Positions 23,961 to 34,149 of a stretch of 64,000 bases of DNA are shown piece after piece. The notes beneath the pieces are model-generated. The model searched no databases, had not been told where the DNA came from, and saw only the letters and a program-made list of their open reading frames with translations. Source of the stretch: Phaseolus vulgaris (taxonomy: Eukaryota > Streptophyta > Magnoliopsida > Fabales > Fabaceae); assembly GCF_000499845.2 (NCBI RefSeq), contig NC_023759.2:39475172-39539171 (forward strand), written 5' to 3'. Numbering within the stretch: the first letter of the stretch is position 1; each line of letters starts with the position of its first letter. The translations under genes were made by a program, and so were the position numbers.

Positions 23961-25960
23961 TAAAATATTCACTAAATATAAAACAAAATAATAAAAATTT
24001 TTGTGATGACACTGATTAATAAGAAAACAAGTCAAAAAAATTGTTGCTTCAATTGGAAAAATAGGGATTAAGTTTTCATCTTTCTCACTCTTTTGTATTT
24101 AGATTAGCCTGATAATATAATGTCCTTTGATTGATATTGATGCCAGTATAAAAAATCATTTATATCGATTCTTTGCATATTTATAAAAGCAACCTAGCTT
24201 TACGATTAGACGTTGATAACAATTAACATTTCAAGTTTTTTCCTAACCCTCAAATATGTTAAGTATTATTGATTAGGTCAAACCCTAAAAATACTTTCCA
24301 GTCAAATTTAAGGTTCTAAATCAAGAATTAGAAGCAAAACAATAATACCAATAATCAATAAAGAACATAATATTATATTCAGAGACCACCTCAATACATA
24401 AGAGTTTGAATAGATTACTCACAAATCCACAAGGTAGAATTAGCCACACATCTTCTAACACCTCTTATTCTCCCAATTGGGTTACAAGTTGTTGATTATT
24501 CTCGGCAAGTGTACCAAATCAATTGTAATATAGTACTCTTTAAAGTACGAATGTCGAACCCACAAAGAACAATTCTAATTAAGATGTTCTGTTGTAAAAC
24601 TCATTAAGTATAGAAAAATAACTTTGAGAACCTTTTCATAACCAAATTAAAGATTTCACAAGAACTCAGAGATTTAGGGTTTGATTCAGGATGTAACAAA
24701 ACCAACTTATCAAATATAGAGAAAGATACTAGGGATTGAATTGTGTCTATCTCAATCATCTGTATTTTGAATAATACAATATATAATACTCAAAACTACT
24801 TATTCTTGATGCTTAATTTAAAGTCATTCACCTTGATTCCTCACAGATGAAATTCATAAGATAATTTCTCAAATATTGATTCCTCAGATATCTGACAAAT
24901 CATCCAGCTTTATGAACATAATTATGATGCAATTAATAACCTGGAATCTATTCCTAGCATTACAAGTTATCAAGTATTTTCGTCTATTTCAGATCCTTAA
25001 AGGTACTTTCCAGTTAAATTTAAGGATCAAAATCAAGACTCTATTGATCAAACAAAATCAAGCAATAAGCATAAAACGAAAATACCAAGAACAAGTAGAA
25101 AAGAGAATATTATATAATATATCACCAAGAATGCATTTGATCAAGGTAAATTACATTCAATCCCAAGTTAGAAAGAACTTAGCCACTCATGAAAACTCCT
25201 CCAATCTTCATTCTTGATCTAGATTGCATAAGAAGGGCTGATCTGAGCAAGTTATTCTCCTAAGAACAGAGGTTTTTCCTTCTTCTCTCACTAATCTCTC
25301 TCTATAAAAATTCAATCTTTCTCCACCGCCTCCTTTTGAGTTGTGTTTCAAAATTTATATAATGAACTTTAGCTCAAGCTAGCCAATTTAGCTTAAGCTC
25401 GATCTTTCGGTGCATTTTTAACTTGAGTTAGCAATTCTAGCATGGGCTAGATCAGTACTGCACCTTTAATCAACTCTAGACAGTTTTAGCTTGAGTTAAA
25501 TCCTCTAGCTTGAGCTAAATCTTCTGGCTTGAGCTAAATCTTCTAGTGATCCAATTAAGTTTTTGCTTTCTTTCTTTCAATGCCAGCTTGAATAATTCTT
25601 TCAATGCTTCATATTCATCTGCAATTTACACAAAAATTGAGATTAAATTTCTTCATTTGTTTCTTGGTTCAAAATATATAATCAGATTCAATAATTATCA
25701 AATTAGGGTAATTTTCTTACATTAAGCAACAATTAAGTTTCAAAGTGTTCAATTTTATCAATCATAAAAACTACACATCGGCACTTATCACAAATCACTC
25801 AATCGTGTTTTCCTCTCTCAATCTTGCACACTAGGGTTGTGCCTCCAACCTCCTATTTAACCTAATTTGTTTGGGTTTAAGTGACTTTTCGCTTAGGCAC
25901 TAATGGGCTCTCTTCTCTTCGGAAAATAAAATGTAAAAAGGCACTAAAACGTTAATAATA
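23880..25960. mobile_element. Nested pair of related LTR-like repeats
   Basis: Two versions of the same sequence family are present. Copy A starts at about 23880 (GCAAGTGCACC, then GTCCCTAAGGACGAATATCG and AACCCACAAG). Copy B starts at about 24493 (GGCAAGTGTACC, then AAAGTACGAATGTCG and AACCCACAAAG). Further shared words occur later: TACTTTCCAGTCAAATTTAAGG-type sequence near 24293 in A and near 25004 in B. B runs to about 25790 and ends CGGCACTTATCA, which mirrors its TGATTATTCTCGGC start. The segment after 25790 may be the remainder of A, so B would be inserted in A. No coding sequence is recognisable. Confidence 0.5.
25360..25550. repeat. AGCTCAAGCTAGC-type words inside LTR-like repeat
   Basis: At least six variants of TAGCTCAAGCTA or its complement TAGCTTGAGCTA occur within 190 bp, spaced irregularly by 15-40 bp. 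The same word family forms the minisatellite at the window start, in a block with a different backbone. Confidence 0.6.
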
Positions 25961-25980
25961 AGTATTATAAAAATCATAAT

Positions 25981-26150
25981 AATACAAAAGAATTTATTTG
26001 GTGTAGTGGTTAAAGTTTCTTTGGTCAGTTTCACTTTAGGTTGCAAAATTTTATTTCCTTATTATTATTGGAAGAAAATTGTAGCAGATAAGACTCAAAC
26101 CCAAGTCCTTTCAGTGACTAAATAAGCATTAACCACTAGACCAAACAAGT
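25981..26150. mobile_element. tRNA-derived SINE fragments (partial forward head plus reverse copy)
   Basis: A forward head with an A-box-like TGGTGTAGTGG (25999-26009) has no B box. It is followed by a reverse-oriented copy with A-box-like TGGTCTAGTGG (complement of 26133-26143) and B-box-like GGTTTGAGTCT (complement of 26091-26101), spaced as in a tRNA promoter. The reverse copy continues into an ATT-rich tail. This is a RNA polymerase III type internal promoter, not a functional tRNA gene: no cloverleaf is evident. Confidence 0.55.
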
Positions 26151-26180
26151 TCTTTGGTAAAATTATGATTTTTATTATAC

Positions 26181-26536
26181 TTATTATTAATAATAATAAT
26201 TATATTAATAATAATTGTATTAATAATAATTGTATTAATAATAATTGTATTAATAATAATTGTATTAATAATAATTTTATTAATAATAATTTTATTAATA
26301 ATAATTTTATTAATAATAATTTTATTAATAATAATTGTATTAATAATAATTGTATTAATAATAATTGTATGAATAATAATTGTATTAATAATAATTTTAT
26401 TAATAATAATTTTATTAATAATAATTGTATGAATAATAATTGTATGAATAATAATTGTATCAATAATAATTGTATGAATAATAATTGTATCAATAATAAT
26501 TGTATTAATAATAATTATATTAATAATAATTATATT
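26181..26536. repeat. 15-bp minisatellite, about 23 units
   Basis: The unit TTAATAATAATTGTA repeats without interruption, with variants that replace TGTAT by TTTAT or TATAT and occasional G or C at the first position of TAAT. Variant units are clustered rather than random, which suggests expansion of local blocks. Since 15 is a multiple of three and the unit lacks stops in several frames, it generates long spurious reading frames on both strands (Ile-Asn-Asn-Asn-x on one, Ile-Ile-Ile-x-x on the other). Confidence 0.95.
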
Positions 26537-26561
26537 CATATTATTAATATTAATATTAATA

Positions 26562-26680
26562 ATACAAAAGAATTTGTTTGGTGTAGTGGTTAAAGTTTCT
26601 TTGATCAGTGAAGGAACCTGGTGGTTTCGAGTCCTATCCATTGCAGATTTTACTGAAGGAGAAAAAATGAGTTGCCCAAA
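26562..26680 (+). mobile_element. tRNA-derived SINE, forward
   Basis: A-box-like TGGTGTAGTGG (26579-26589) and B-box-like GTTTCGAGTCC (26624-26634) are about 35 bases apart, as in tRNA-derived SINEs. The first 45 bases, including the upstream AATACAAAAGAATT, repeat the block at 25981-26025, so flanking DNA was copied with the SINE head. The 3' end is not defined. Confidence 0.6.
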
Positions 26681-27399
26681 TTGCAGCACAACAACACCAA
26701 CACCTTCACCAAGATCAAGGGACACTAAGAACAAGTACTCTTGAAGTTCTTTTAAAAAACTCATTCAAATCCTTCTCCTCTCACAGAAAACTCTTGATCT
26801 TTGTTTAAAACGTGATTGCGCGACACCCTTTCATGTGAGAAGAGTCTTTCTTTATATAGAAAACATATTGTTTTTATGAAAAACTGTCAGCTTAACAAAA
26901 ATAACTAAATAATTGCTGAAACAAATTGTTTGGTGCCCTAATAGAATTTTGAAAAATATTTCAGCAGATCAAAAATAAATCTATTGTTTTACAAATAAAC
27001 AAATTTATTTTTGTGCAGTAACCTGATTTTCTGAGAAAACTTAAAGTGCTTTTAGGAAAACATTGAATCACTTCTTGTGTTTGATCTTACCACCTTGATT
27101 AGGCATATAGAGTAGTTCATGAAGAAAAATGCAACGTTAAACTCACTCTATCTTATATACAAGATCACCTAATTACACATTACAACCTTCAAAGCAAACT
27201 TGTTATTTTCTACATCAAACATACACTAAGACTTGACAGAGAAGAAGCTTCATCCATCTTCAACAAATTGGGCCTAAACCGACCCACTACATATTATGTC
27301 ATCTTGCCAAACCCCATTAGAAGCCATTCCACAATTAATTACTCCCAAGTAACTTTTAGACTTACGCGCCACCATGTTTTCCAATTTAATATTCCCCCA

Positions 27400-28391
27400 T
27401 TTCCTAAGTTCCTAAGCATCATTCTGACTCTTCACAACAGAATTAATTCCTCCACTAATGCACACGTCGCCTTTTGGATACTCATCCTCCTCCACTGGAA
27501 ACTGAACAGTCTTCTCTTCACCTCTTATCTCTTTGTTCTTGTCGTCGTGTTCAGAGCACTCGGATTTTGAAAAATTTTCACCAACACTAGCATCTAGATG
27601 GGCCTCGGATTCTTCCTCCGAAGTTGCACCCCACTTGTGGAATGGATTCTCAAACATAGGAGCAGGGGGATTTTCTTCCTCAAAACACACCTGACAAAAC
27701 CTATCATTTATTCTCACTGGTTTCACCGGCCTTGCCTCCTCACCCAAAGGGATTCTGATATGCAACCTCGCGTACTCTAACACCTCTTTTGAAGCAGTTC
27801 CCTCGTCTCTACAAGTGTACCTACATGAGCCCCTATACGTTCGAAATATTAATTGCTCTCGAGAGCCAGCGAGATACCCCTGCAGCGAAACCATGCGATC
27901 TTCTCGAATACCACAAATGAGTCATCCAAGAGAACAATAGATCCAAAAATACCTTCAAACCATTCTTTGTTGTTGGCGATTATCGTCTTGATTAATCCCT
28001 CTTCTTCGTAGGACAAAATCACGTACCTCTCCCCTAAATATCTTACCCTTATTAAATTAAATCCTCCCAAAATAAATCTTTCTTTGATGGCTTGCACATT
28101 CGCTGCCTTCAACAGTTTCCCAATGAAGCGTCTCTCCAACCATAAAGACATCTCCGAATTAACCATGAAATGTGGCAAATTGTCATCTTCTCCCTTCTGG
28201 TCATTGACCACATTTTCCCCCTGTCGACTTGAGTGTAAAAGCATTGTTGAATCTTATAACTCCAAGGTGTGCTTTGACTTCTCTTGCCTTCTGTATTTGT
28301 GTTTGTTTGTCTGCAATTTCCATGTACCAATCTAAATAGAATCGAGTTGTCTTTCCAAAGCAATCTCATCCCTCACTCCATGAAATTTGAC
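27400..28391 (-). pseudogene. LINE ORF1 remnant (RRM end and DUF4283-like gag)
   Basis: On the minus strand, reading begins at the copia insertion site with the second half of an RNA-recognition motif: FVKFHGVRDEIALERQLDSI, a stop, then IGTWKLQTN. A DUF4283-like region follows (KERFILGGFNLIRVRYLGER, then FVVFEKIAWFRCRGI). After that comes a stretch with YARLHIRIPLG and VRINDRFCQVCFEEE, typical of the region following the gag core in plant LINE ORF1. Frames are broken by at least two stops and a shift near 27870. This is the 5' coding part of the LINE whose ORF2 lies at 20.5-23.2 kb, separated by later insertions. Confidence 0.65.
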
Positions 28392-28396
28392 GAACC

Positions 28397-28641
28397 TATT
28401 AAGGAAATAATAATTATCAAATTATATGCAATTATTGTATGCAATATTTGACGATATTGTACCCAGTTATATGCAATTAATTTAATAATTATAGAATCTC
28501 ATGATTAGTATCCTACCTAATTAGATTGTAATTTGGGAGAGAGAAACTCCCTATATATTTCCTATACATGAGTGATGTAATATACACATAAGAGAATAAG
28601 AAACATCTATTCTTCTTACCATTTTTTATCATTTTCTTATA
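28397..28641 (+). repeat. 5' LTR of copia element
   Basis: Starts TATTAAGGAAATAATAATTA directly after the GAACC target duplication and ends TTTTCTTATA directly before the primer-binding site. It contains a CTATATATTTCC promoter-like segment near 28550 used for element transcription. Confidence 0.9.
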
Positions 28642-28707
28642 TGGTATCATAGCACCGATCTTGGTGCCCTGACAGCCTCTCCATTTTTATCCCCTAAATA
28701 AAAAATC

Positions 28708-30624
28708 ATGTCTGGCAAAGAAGGCACCAGTAACGAGTCCGATAGAAACCTCGTACAACGCTTCAGTGCCGAGCAAATTCAGCAATTGGCAAGGGCTATT
28801 TACTCGCTCAACAATAACGGTAAAAGTGACACGTTTGTTAGCTCTGCAGGTCTGCTTGCCCATAACTCCTCTTCTAATTCTGCTTTTACGAAACCATGGA
28901 TTTTGGATAGCGGAGCAACCCATCACATTGCATCTGATTCACAATTTTTCACACACACTTCATCATCATTTATTTCAAATGTTAATCTGCCCACAGGCTC
29001 AACTGCACCCATCTCATCTACAGGCACAACTAAATTCAATGAAAAAATCACTCTCAAAGATGTTCTTTGTGTTCCTTCTTTTAATTTAAATCTCATGTCC
29101 ATTAGTAAGATAACCAGTTCACTAAATTGTTATGTCGTTTTTACTCCACATGGTTGCGTTTTACAGGACTTGGCTACGGGGAGGATGATTGGCTCTGGTA
29201 AACAATACGCAGGCTTATACTACATGTCCCCTCTTCCAAACCAAGCCCACGCATCTCAAATATCGACCGATCTTGATTTATGGCACAAGCGCCTTGGACA
29301 TCCTTCTCCAGCGTGTCTACAACTTGTATCTTCCCTACTACCTATCCCTATCAGTAAAAATCTCATTCTCATTCATAATCATTGTAGTATTTGTCCCAAA
29401 GCTAAACAGACAAGGCTACCCTTTCCTTTAAGCACAATAAAATCTCATTCTCCATTTAATCTATTGCATTGTGACATTTGGGGTCCTCATAAAACCCCAA
29501 CTCATTTTGGAAAACGTTTTTTTCTCACTATAGTCGATGACACTTGGCTATTTCTTATGAATCACAAATCTGAAACCCAACATCTCTTAGAGTCATTCAT
29601 TACATTTGCACAAAATCAATTTCAGGCATCTATTAAAACCATCCGCGTTGACAACGGACTGGAATTTATTTCAATGTATGATTTTTTTCTCAAAAAAGGT
29701 ATTGAATGTCAACGCACTTGCGTTTACACTCCTCAACAAAATGGAGTAGTAGAATGCAAACATAGACATGTTTTAAACACAGCACGAGCCCTCATATTTC
29801 AGTCCAATTTACCATTAGAATTTTGGGGAGAATGTGTTTTAACCGCCACATATATCATTAATCGCTTGCCATCACCTTTACTAAAAAATAAATCACCTTT
29901 TGAGCTACTATATAATCAACCACCTTCACTTTCTCACCTAAAAACTTTTGGTTGCCTCTGTTACGCAACTGTTGTTTCACCTAAGCAAAAATTTGATCCG
30001 CGTGCCCGACAATGCATCTTCATTGGTTATCCTCACAGTCAAAAAGCATACAAATTATTTGATATAGATGCAGGCACTTTTTTTACAAGTCGGGATGTCA
30101 TCTTCCATGAAAGTGTTTTCCCATTCTGCCAACAGTCACAGACACAATCCTCACCTCCATTACAAGGTATTTTGCCCACTATTGACATTGACTTACCCAC
30201 TCCTGTCCAACATTCACTCGATCAACCTTTTTCTCTTACTCATCACAATGCACATGAACCTCCATCAAACCAACCTTTTTCTCCTACTCGTCACAATACA
30301 CCTGAACCTCCATCAAACCAACTTTCTTTTCCTACTCGTCACAATGCACCTGAAGCTCCACCAAACCAACCTTCTTCTCCTACTCGTCATAATGCACCTG
30401 AACCTCTAGTAGACCAACCTTCTTCTCCCATGCCAAGAAATTTAGCACCCATTACCAAACCTTCTCTAACCGACCTTCCTGTTCGACGATCCAGTCGCAC
30501 ATCAACCCAACCTTCCTGGCTTCAAGACTACGTAACGGGATCCCAAGCCAATCATTCGACCACTGCCCAAGACCGACCGAATGGAACCAGGTATCCTATA
30601 CATCATTTTCTTTCTAATTCATGA
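28708..30624 (+). pseudogene. Copia protease-integrase polyprotein segment
   Basis: An open frame of 638 residues starts 66 bases after the primer-binding site. Only about 60 residues precede the protease box WILDSGATHHI (around residue 65), so the gag capsid and CCHC zinc knuckle are missing. Next come the pre-integrase motif LWHKRLGHPS and the zinc-binding H..H..C..C (HNHCSICP). The integrase core follows with its acidic triad in CDIWG, VDNGLEF and PQQNGVVEC. A few residues after TIVDDT are missing relative to the family. After the integrase is a proline-rich linker with five 16-residue repeats. The frame then stops before reverse transcriptase. The absence of gag means the copy could not build particles itself. 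Confidence 0.88.
30205..30445 (+). repeat. 48-bp tandem repeat encoding 16-residue Pro-rich unit
   Basis: Five degenerate units follow the pattern EPPSNQPFSPTRHNAP in the linker between integrase and reverse transcriptase. Units differ at several third and first codon positions. The repeat keeps the reading frame open, so it expanded while the frame was still under constraint or by chance in multiples of three. Confidence 0.85.
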
Positions 30625-30723
30625 TTTTCTTCTACACATAGTGCATATCTTGCTAACATCACAACCACCAAAGAACCTCACACTTATGCTCAAGCTATCC
30701 TTGATCCAAATTGGTAAAAAGCA

Positions 30724-32197
30724 ATGGACGAAGAGCTTTCCGCCTTGCAGCTAAATCAAACGTGGACCTTGACACCGTTACCCGCTGGACAGAAACCCAT
30801 CGGATGCAAATGGGTCTATAAAATAAAGTACAACTCAGATGGTAGCGTCGACAGATATAAGGCGCGCCTTGTCGCAAAGTGGTACACTCAGATTGAAGGT
30901 GTCGACTATTCTGAAACTTTTTCACCAACAGCAAAATTAACAACTTTGAGGTGTCTCCTCACCATTGCAGCAGCCAGAAATTGGTTTACTCACCAGCTAG
31001 ATGTGCAAAATGCCTTCTTACATGGCACATTGCATGAAATTATTTACATGGACTTGCCACCCGGACATCATCGACAGGGGGAGAACATTGTATGTCGACT
31101 CAACAAATCCCTTTATGGTCTCTAACATGGTTTTCAACATTTTCTCATGTGATTAAATTTGTAGGATTTCAACAGTCCAAGACAGATTACTCTCTATTCA
31201 CAAGACAGAATAACTCATCATTTACTGCCCTTTTGATTTATGTGGATGATATTCTTTTGACTGGAAATGATTTGACAGAAATTCAACGTGTTAAAGATTT
31301 TTTATTACAACAATTTTGCATTAAAGATCTTGGAGACCTAAAATATTTTCTAGGGATTGAATTTTCCCGTTCCAAAGCTGGTATTTACATGTCCCAAAGA
31401 AAATATGCGCTTGATATTTTGCAGGATACGGGACTCACAGGTGCTCGTCCAGACAAATTTTCAATGGAACAATACCTAAAACTCACACCAGACGATAGAG
31501 AGTTATTAAAGGATCCAGTCAAATACAGGCGACTCGTGGGACGACTGATATACCTCACGGTTACTCGGCCTGACATAGCATTTTCGGTTTGGACCCTAAG
31601 TCAATATATACAGGATCCATAGAAACCTCATTGGGATGCCGCAATTCGAGTCCTAAAGTTCATCAAAGGAGCACCAGGACAAGGATTGTTATTGCCATCC
31701 GAAAACAAAATCTGACATTGACAGCTTATTGCGACTCAGACTGGGAGGTTGTCAGACAACTCGGAGATTAGTATCTGGATATTGCATTTTTCTTGGTTCC
31801 TCTATTATCTCATGGAAGTCAAAAAAACAGACCAAACGTATCAAGATCATCAGCGGAAGCAGAATACCGCTCAATGGCCAATACGTGTTTGGAGATAGTT
31901 TGGTTGCGATATCTGTTGCAGGATTTAAAGGTGTCATGTAACTTGCCAGCTCCACTTTTCCGTGACAATCAAGCGGCATTACATATAGCAGCAAACCCAG
32001 TATTTCATGAACGCACAAAACACATTGAGATAGACTGTCACATTGTGCGAGAAAAATTACAAGCTGGGATAATCAGTCTTTCATATGTACCGACACAGTA
32101 TGAGCTTGCAGATATTTTTACGAAGGCATTGGGCAAGGAACGATTTTTGACGCTACGACACAAGTTGGGGGTTCTTGATCTTCACCTACTAACCTGA
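30724..32197 (+). pseudogene. Copia reverse transcriptase and RNase H, frameshifted
   Basis: The segment at 30724-31125 carries the reverse transcriptase start ([40 protein letters not shown]) and ends with a stop just after SLYGL. A shifted frame (31092-31622) carries the catalytic LIYVDDILLTGND and KDLGDLKYFLGIEF, followed by RPDIAFSV. Two more frame changes separate the RNase H part (TAYCDSDW, then [13 protein letters not shown], then KHIEIDCHIVREKL and ADIFTKAL), which ends at a stop 7 bases before the polypurine tract. Order and content match copia pol. At least three frame changes and a stop make it non-functional. Confidence 0.9.
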
Positions 32198-32204
32198 GGG
32201 GGAG

Positions 32205-32451
32205 TATTAAGGAAATAATAATTATCAAATTATATGCAATTATTGTATGCAATATTTGACGATATTGTACCAATTATATGCAATTAATTTAATAATTATA
32301 GAATCTCATAATTAGTATCCTACCTAATTAGATTGTAATTTGGGAGAAAGAAACTCCCTATATATTTCCTATACATGGGTGATGTAATATACACATAAGA
32401 GAATAACAAACATCTATTCTTCTTACCATTTTTTATTATCATTTTCTTATA
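32205..32451 (+). repeat. 3' LTR of copia element
   Basis: Begins TATTAAGGAAATAATAATTA after GAGGGGGAG and ends CTTATA before GAACC. Compared with the 5' LTR it has a 1-bp deletion and a 3-bp insertion (TTATTATC) plus about five substitutions, roughly 2% divergence. Confidence 0.9.
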
Positions 32452-32560
32452 GAACCCAAAATGTTGTTTTATGACGTTTAACTTTCTATAGATAAAAAAT
32501 ACACCATAAATTATTTTTGTTAATGAATTTTGTGATGGAGTGCTTAACCACGAATTAGTT
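32452..32560 (-). pseudogene. LINE ORF1 5' piece, first half of RRM
   Basis: Reading on the minus strand across the copia target duplication restores an RNP1-like motif: the last residues here are KQHFGF, and the frame continues with VKF on the other side of the element. Upstream residues (IIYGVFFIYRKLN) fit the spacing of an RRM. No start codon could be fixed. This shows that the LINE extended at least to about 32.56 kb before the copia insertion. Confidence 0.5.
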
Positions 32561-33600
32561 TCATTACATCATCACAAATATTTATTACCTATACCTCTTC
32601 AACAAATTAATAGTTTTTTATGGATATATGATGTCACAAATTTCTATAAAATTATCAGTATTGTATAAAATTTCATTTTGTTTTTCTAAATTTTGAGAAT
32701 CTAAAATTGTGAAAAAACCTTACCATAAATATTATTTTTAAATATATTTTAGAGGTTTAAAATTATTAAAAATCATAAACAATTAGTTAGATAATCTCTA
32801 AACAATAGACGATTTGATTTGTTATTATTAGAGTGTGTATTAAATAGTCTATTTTTATCAATTCCAAGAAGAATATAAGACTCCATTCAATGGATTTCTG
32901 AAATCAATTCGCTTTTCACTTGTAGCTAGTATATGTGTTTCTATATTTTTCCTTGGTCAAACTAGCAAAAATACACTATAAATACGCCAACAATTTTGAA
33001 AATGTCAATTAGAAAGAGATAGCAGGAGCTACTTTACTCCTGGATATATATTGAAAAAGAATCTGGTGATCCTTTTCCTTTTTATGAATGCATGGGTAGG
33101 GGAGCAGACAAGAATTCTCATGATTTCGACTAATTTGAAAAGTTTCTCATAATCCTAGTAACTTGTTTGTAAAATAATATTTATCACCTGAGATGTCACA
33201 AACATCAAGAGGAGAACACACATGAATCATATATATTCTTGGTATTTGTTTCAAATAACTTTTGGCAAAGCAAGTGAAATCGAATGACGAGGTAGAGCAG
33301 AAATCGTCGTAAGGTAAGATTCAAGATTCCATGTAGAGTAGGAATGTACTACGTACTGCTGATTAACTTACACATGTAGCTTCCATTGAATACAGTGGTA
33401 AAATTGGAAATATAAATCAATGTTAAAACTTGAATGTTTGTACATATATCATACCATGAATATGCAATAATCCAATCAAATTATTCCCCCCATCAAACAT
33501 TATTTCGTATTATGCTTCGAATAAACTAATAAATCATGTATCTGCTGGAATGCATGGCTAGTGGCCTTATTGCACTTTATACTCAATAACAAATATTGTA
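32561..33600. other. AT-rich spacer and 3' flank of family member 2
   Basis: No coding sequence was recognised. From about 33150 the sequence begins to match the flank of the copy at 36.5 kb (for example CATGAATCATATATATTCTTGGTATTT against CGTGAATCATGTTCTTGGTATTT-type sequence near 36550), marking the edge of a tandem duplication. Confidence 0.5.
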
Positions 33601-33605
33601 ACACA

Positions 33606-34028
33606 TTAGCCTCTCTTGAAGGAACCATTCTTTCTCTTGCTTGATGAGCTTCTCAACTTCTTCTTTGCACTCTGAATGAAATCTGAAAACTCCTTGTTTT
33701 GGTTATCCCTACCATTAGCTTCCTCATCATCAGATTCTGGTGCAGGTGCAACGTTGCTCTGCTCTCGACCCAAGTGGGACACGCTCCTGGTTTTATACTT
33801 GGCATGTCGAATGAAAGTGGTGAAAGTTTCATCGTTATCGAGTGGGGTGTTATCTGCGTACACCCCACTACCATGCTGTCCCTTCCAAGTGCCTACGGTC
33901 TCTGTCTTGGGTTTGGCTATGTATCTAGCAGCAGACCTCCCCATCCTTGGTTCATAGCCAGGTTCAGTAGAAACAACCCTTGTGACCTGCCCATGAACCT
34001 TTGAATTTGATGAGCTCTTATTCCCCAT
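33606..34028 (-). CDS. Uncharacterised protein, MGN start, two F-x-x-[FY]-I-x-x-A-[KR] motifs (family member 2)
   Basis: A single-exon frame of 140 residues. I chose the internal Met (MGNKSS) rather than the Met 14 codons upstream because the tandem copy at 37 kb starts at the same residue. Gly2 and Ser6 fit the N-myristoylation consensus, so attachment to a membrane by a lipid anchor is plausible. Residues of note: DNDETFTTFIRHAKYKTRSV in the middle, a short acidic patch (ESDDEE), then FSDFIQSAKKKLRSSSSKRK and a basic end. The two F-x-x-F-I blocks are related to each other. There is no membrane segment and no known domain that I recognise. A TATATATATAA box lies about 115 bases upstream. Function is unknown; the charge pattern and Ser-rich tail would suit a phosphorylated peripheral protein, which is inference. 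Confidence 0.72.
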   Translation of the reverse strand: MGNKSSSNSKVHGQVTRVVSTEPGYEPRMGRSAARYIAKPKTETVGTWKGQHGSGVYADNTPLDNDETFTTFIRHAKYKTRSVSHLGREQSNVAPAPESDDEEANGRDNQNKEFSDFIQSAKKKLRSSSSKRKNGSFKRG

Positions 34029-34138
34029 GGATATGGTGCAGGCTAGTTTTGGTATAACTGTTTGATGCAAGGTATATGGTTCTCAAACTTGCTTAAGCTC
34101 AGAAGATTTGAGTTGAGTGTAACTTGAAAGAAGGACCA

Positions 34139-34149
34139 TATATATATAA
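34139..34149 (-). promoter_or_regulatory. TATA box of family member 2
   Basis: TATATATATAA on the plus strand reads as a TATA run on the gene strand, about 111-121 bases before the ATG at 34028. The spacing matches that of member 3. Confidence 0.5.

Larger units (their letters stand above)
28397..32451 (+). mobile_element. Complete Ty1/copia retrotransposon, gag-deleted
   Basis: LTRs at 28397-28641 (245 bp) and 32205-32451 (247 bp) differ by about five substitutions and two small indels. A 5-bp GAACC flanks both sides (28392-28396 and 32452-32456), confirming insertion. The primer-binding site TGGTATCATAGC (28642) matches initiator methionine tRNA with one change, and the polypurine tract GAGGGGGAG precedes the 3' LTR. 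Termini are TATTAAGG..CTTATA rather than the usual TG..CA. The internal part encodes protease, integrase, reverse transcriptase and RNase H in copia order, but with frame breaks and almost no gag. It sits inside the LINE ORF1. Confidence 0.93.

Noticed and set aside
26573..26640. Possible tRNA gene from A-box and B-box matches
   Set aside because: No cloverleaf stems can be formed around the boxes, and related partial copies lie nearby, so it is a SINE promoter.
26129..26764. Long reading frames on both strands (211, 142 and 97 residues) over the minisatellite
   Set aside because: They are made of a 15-bp unit without stops in several frames (Ile/Asn or Ile/Leu runs) and have no non-repetitive core, so they are artefacts of the repeat.
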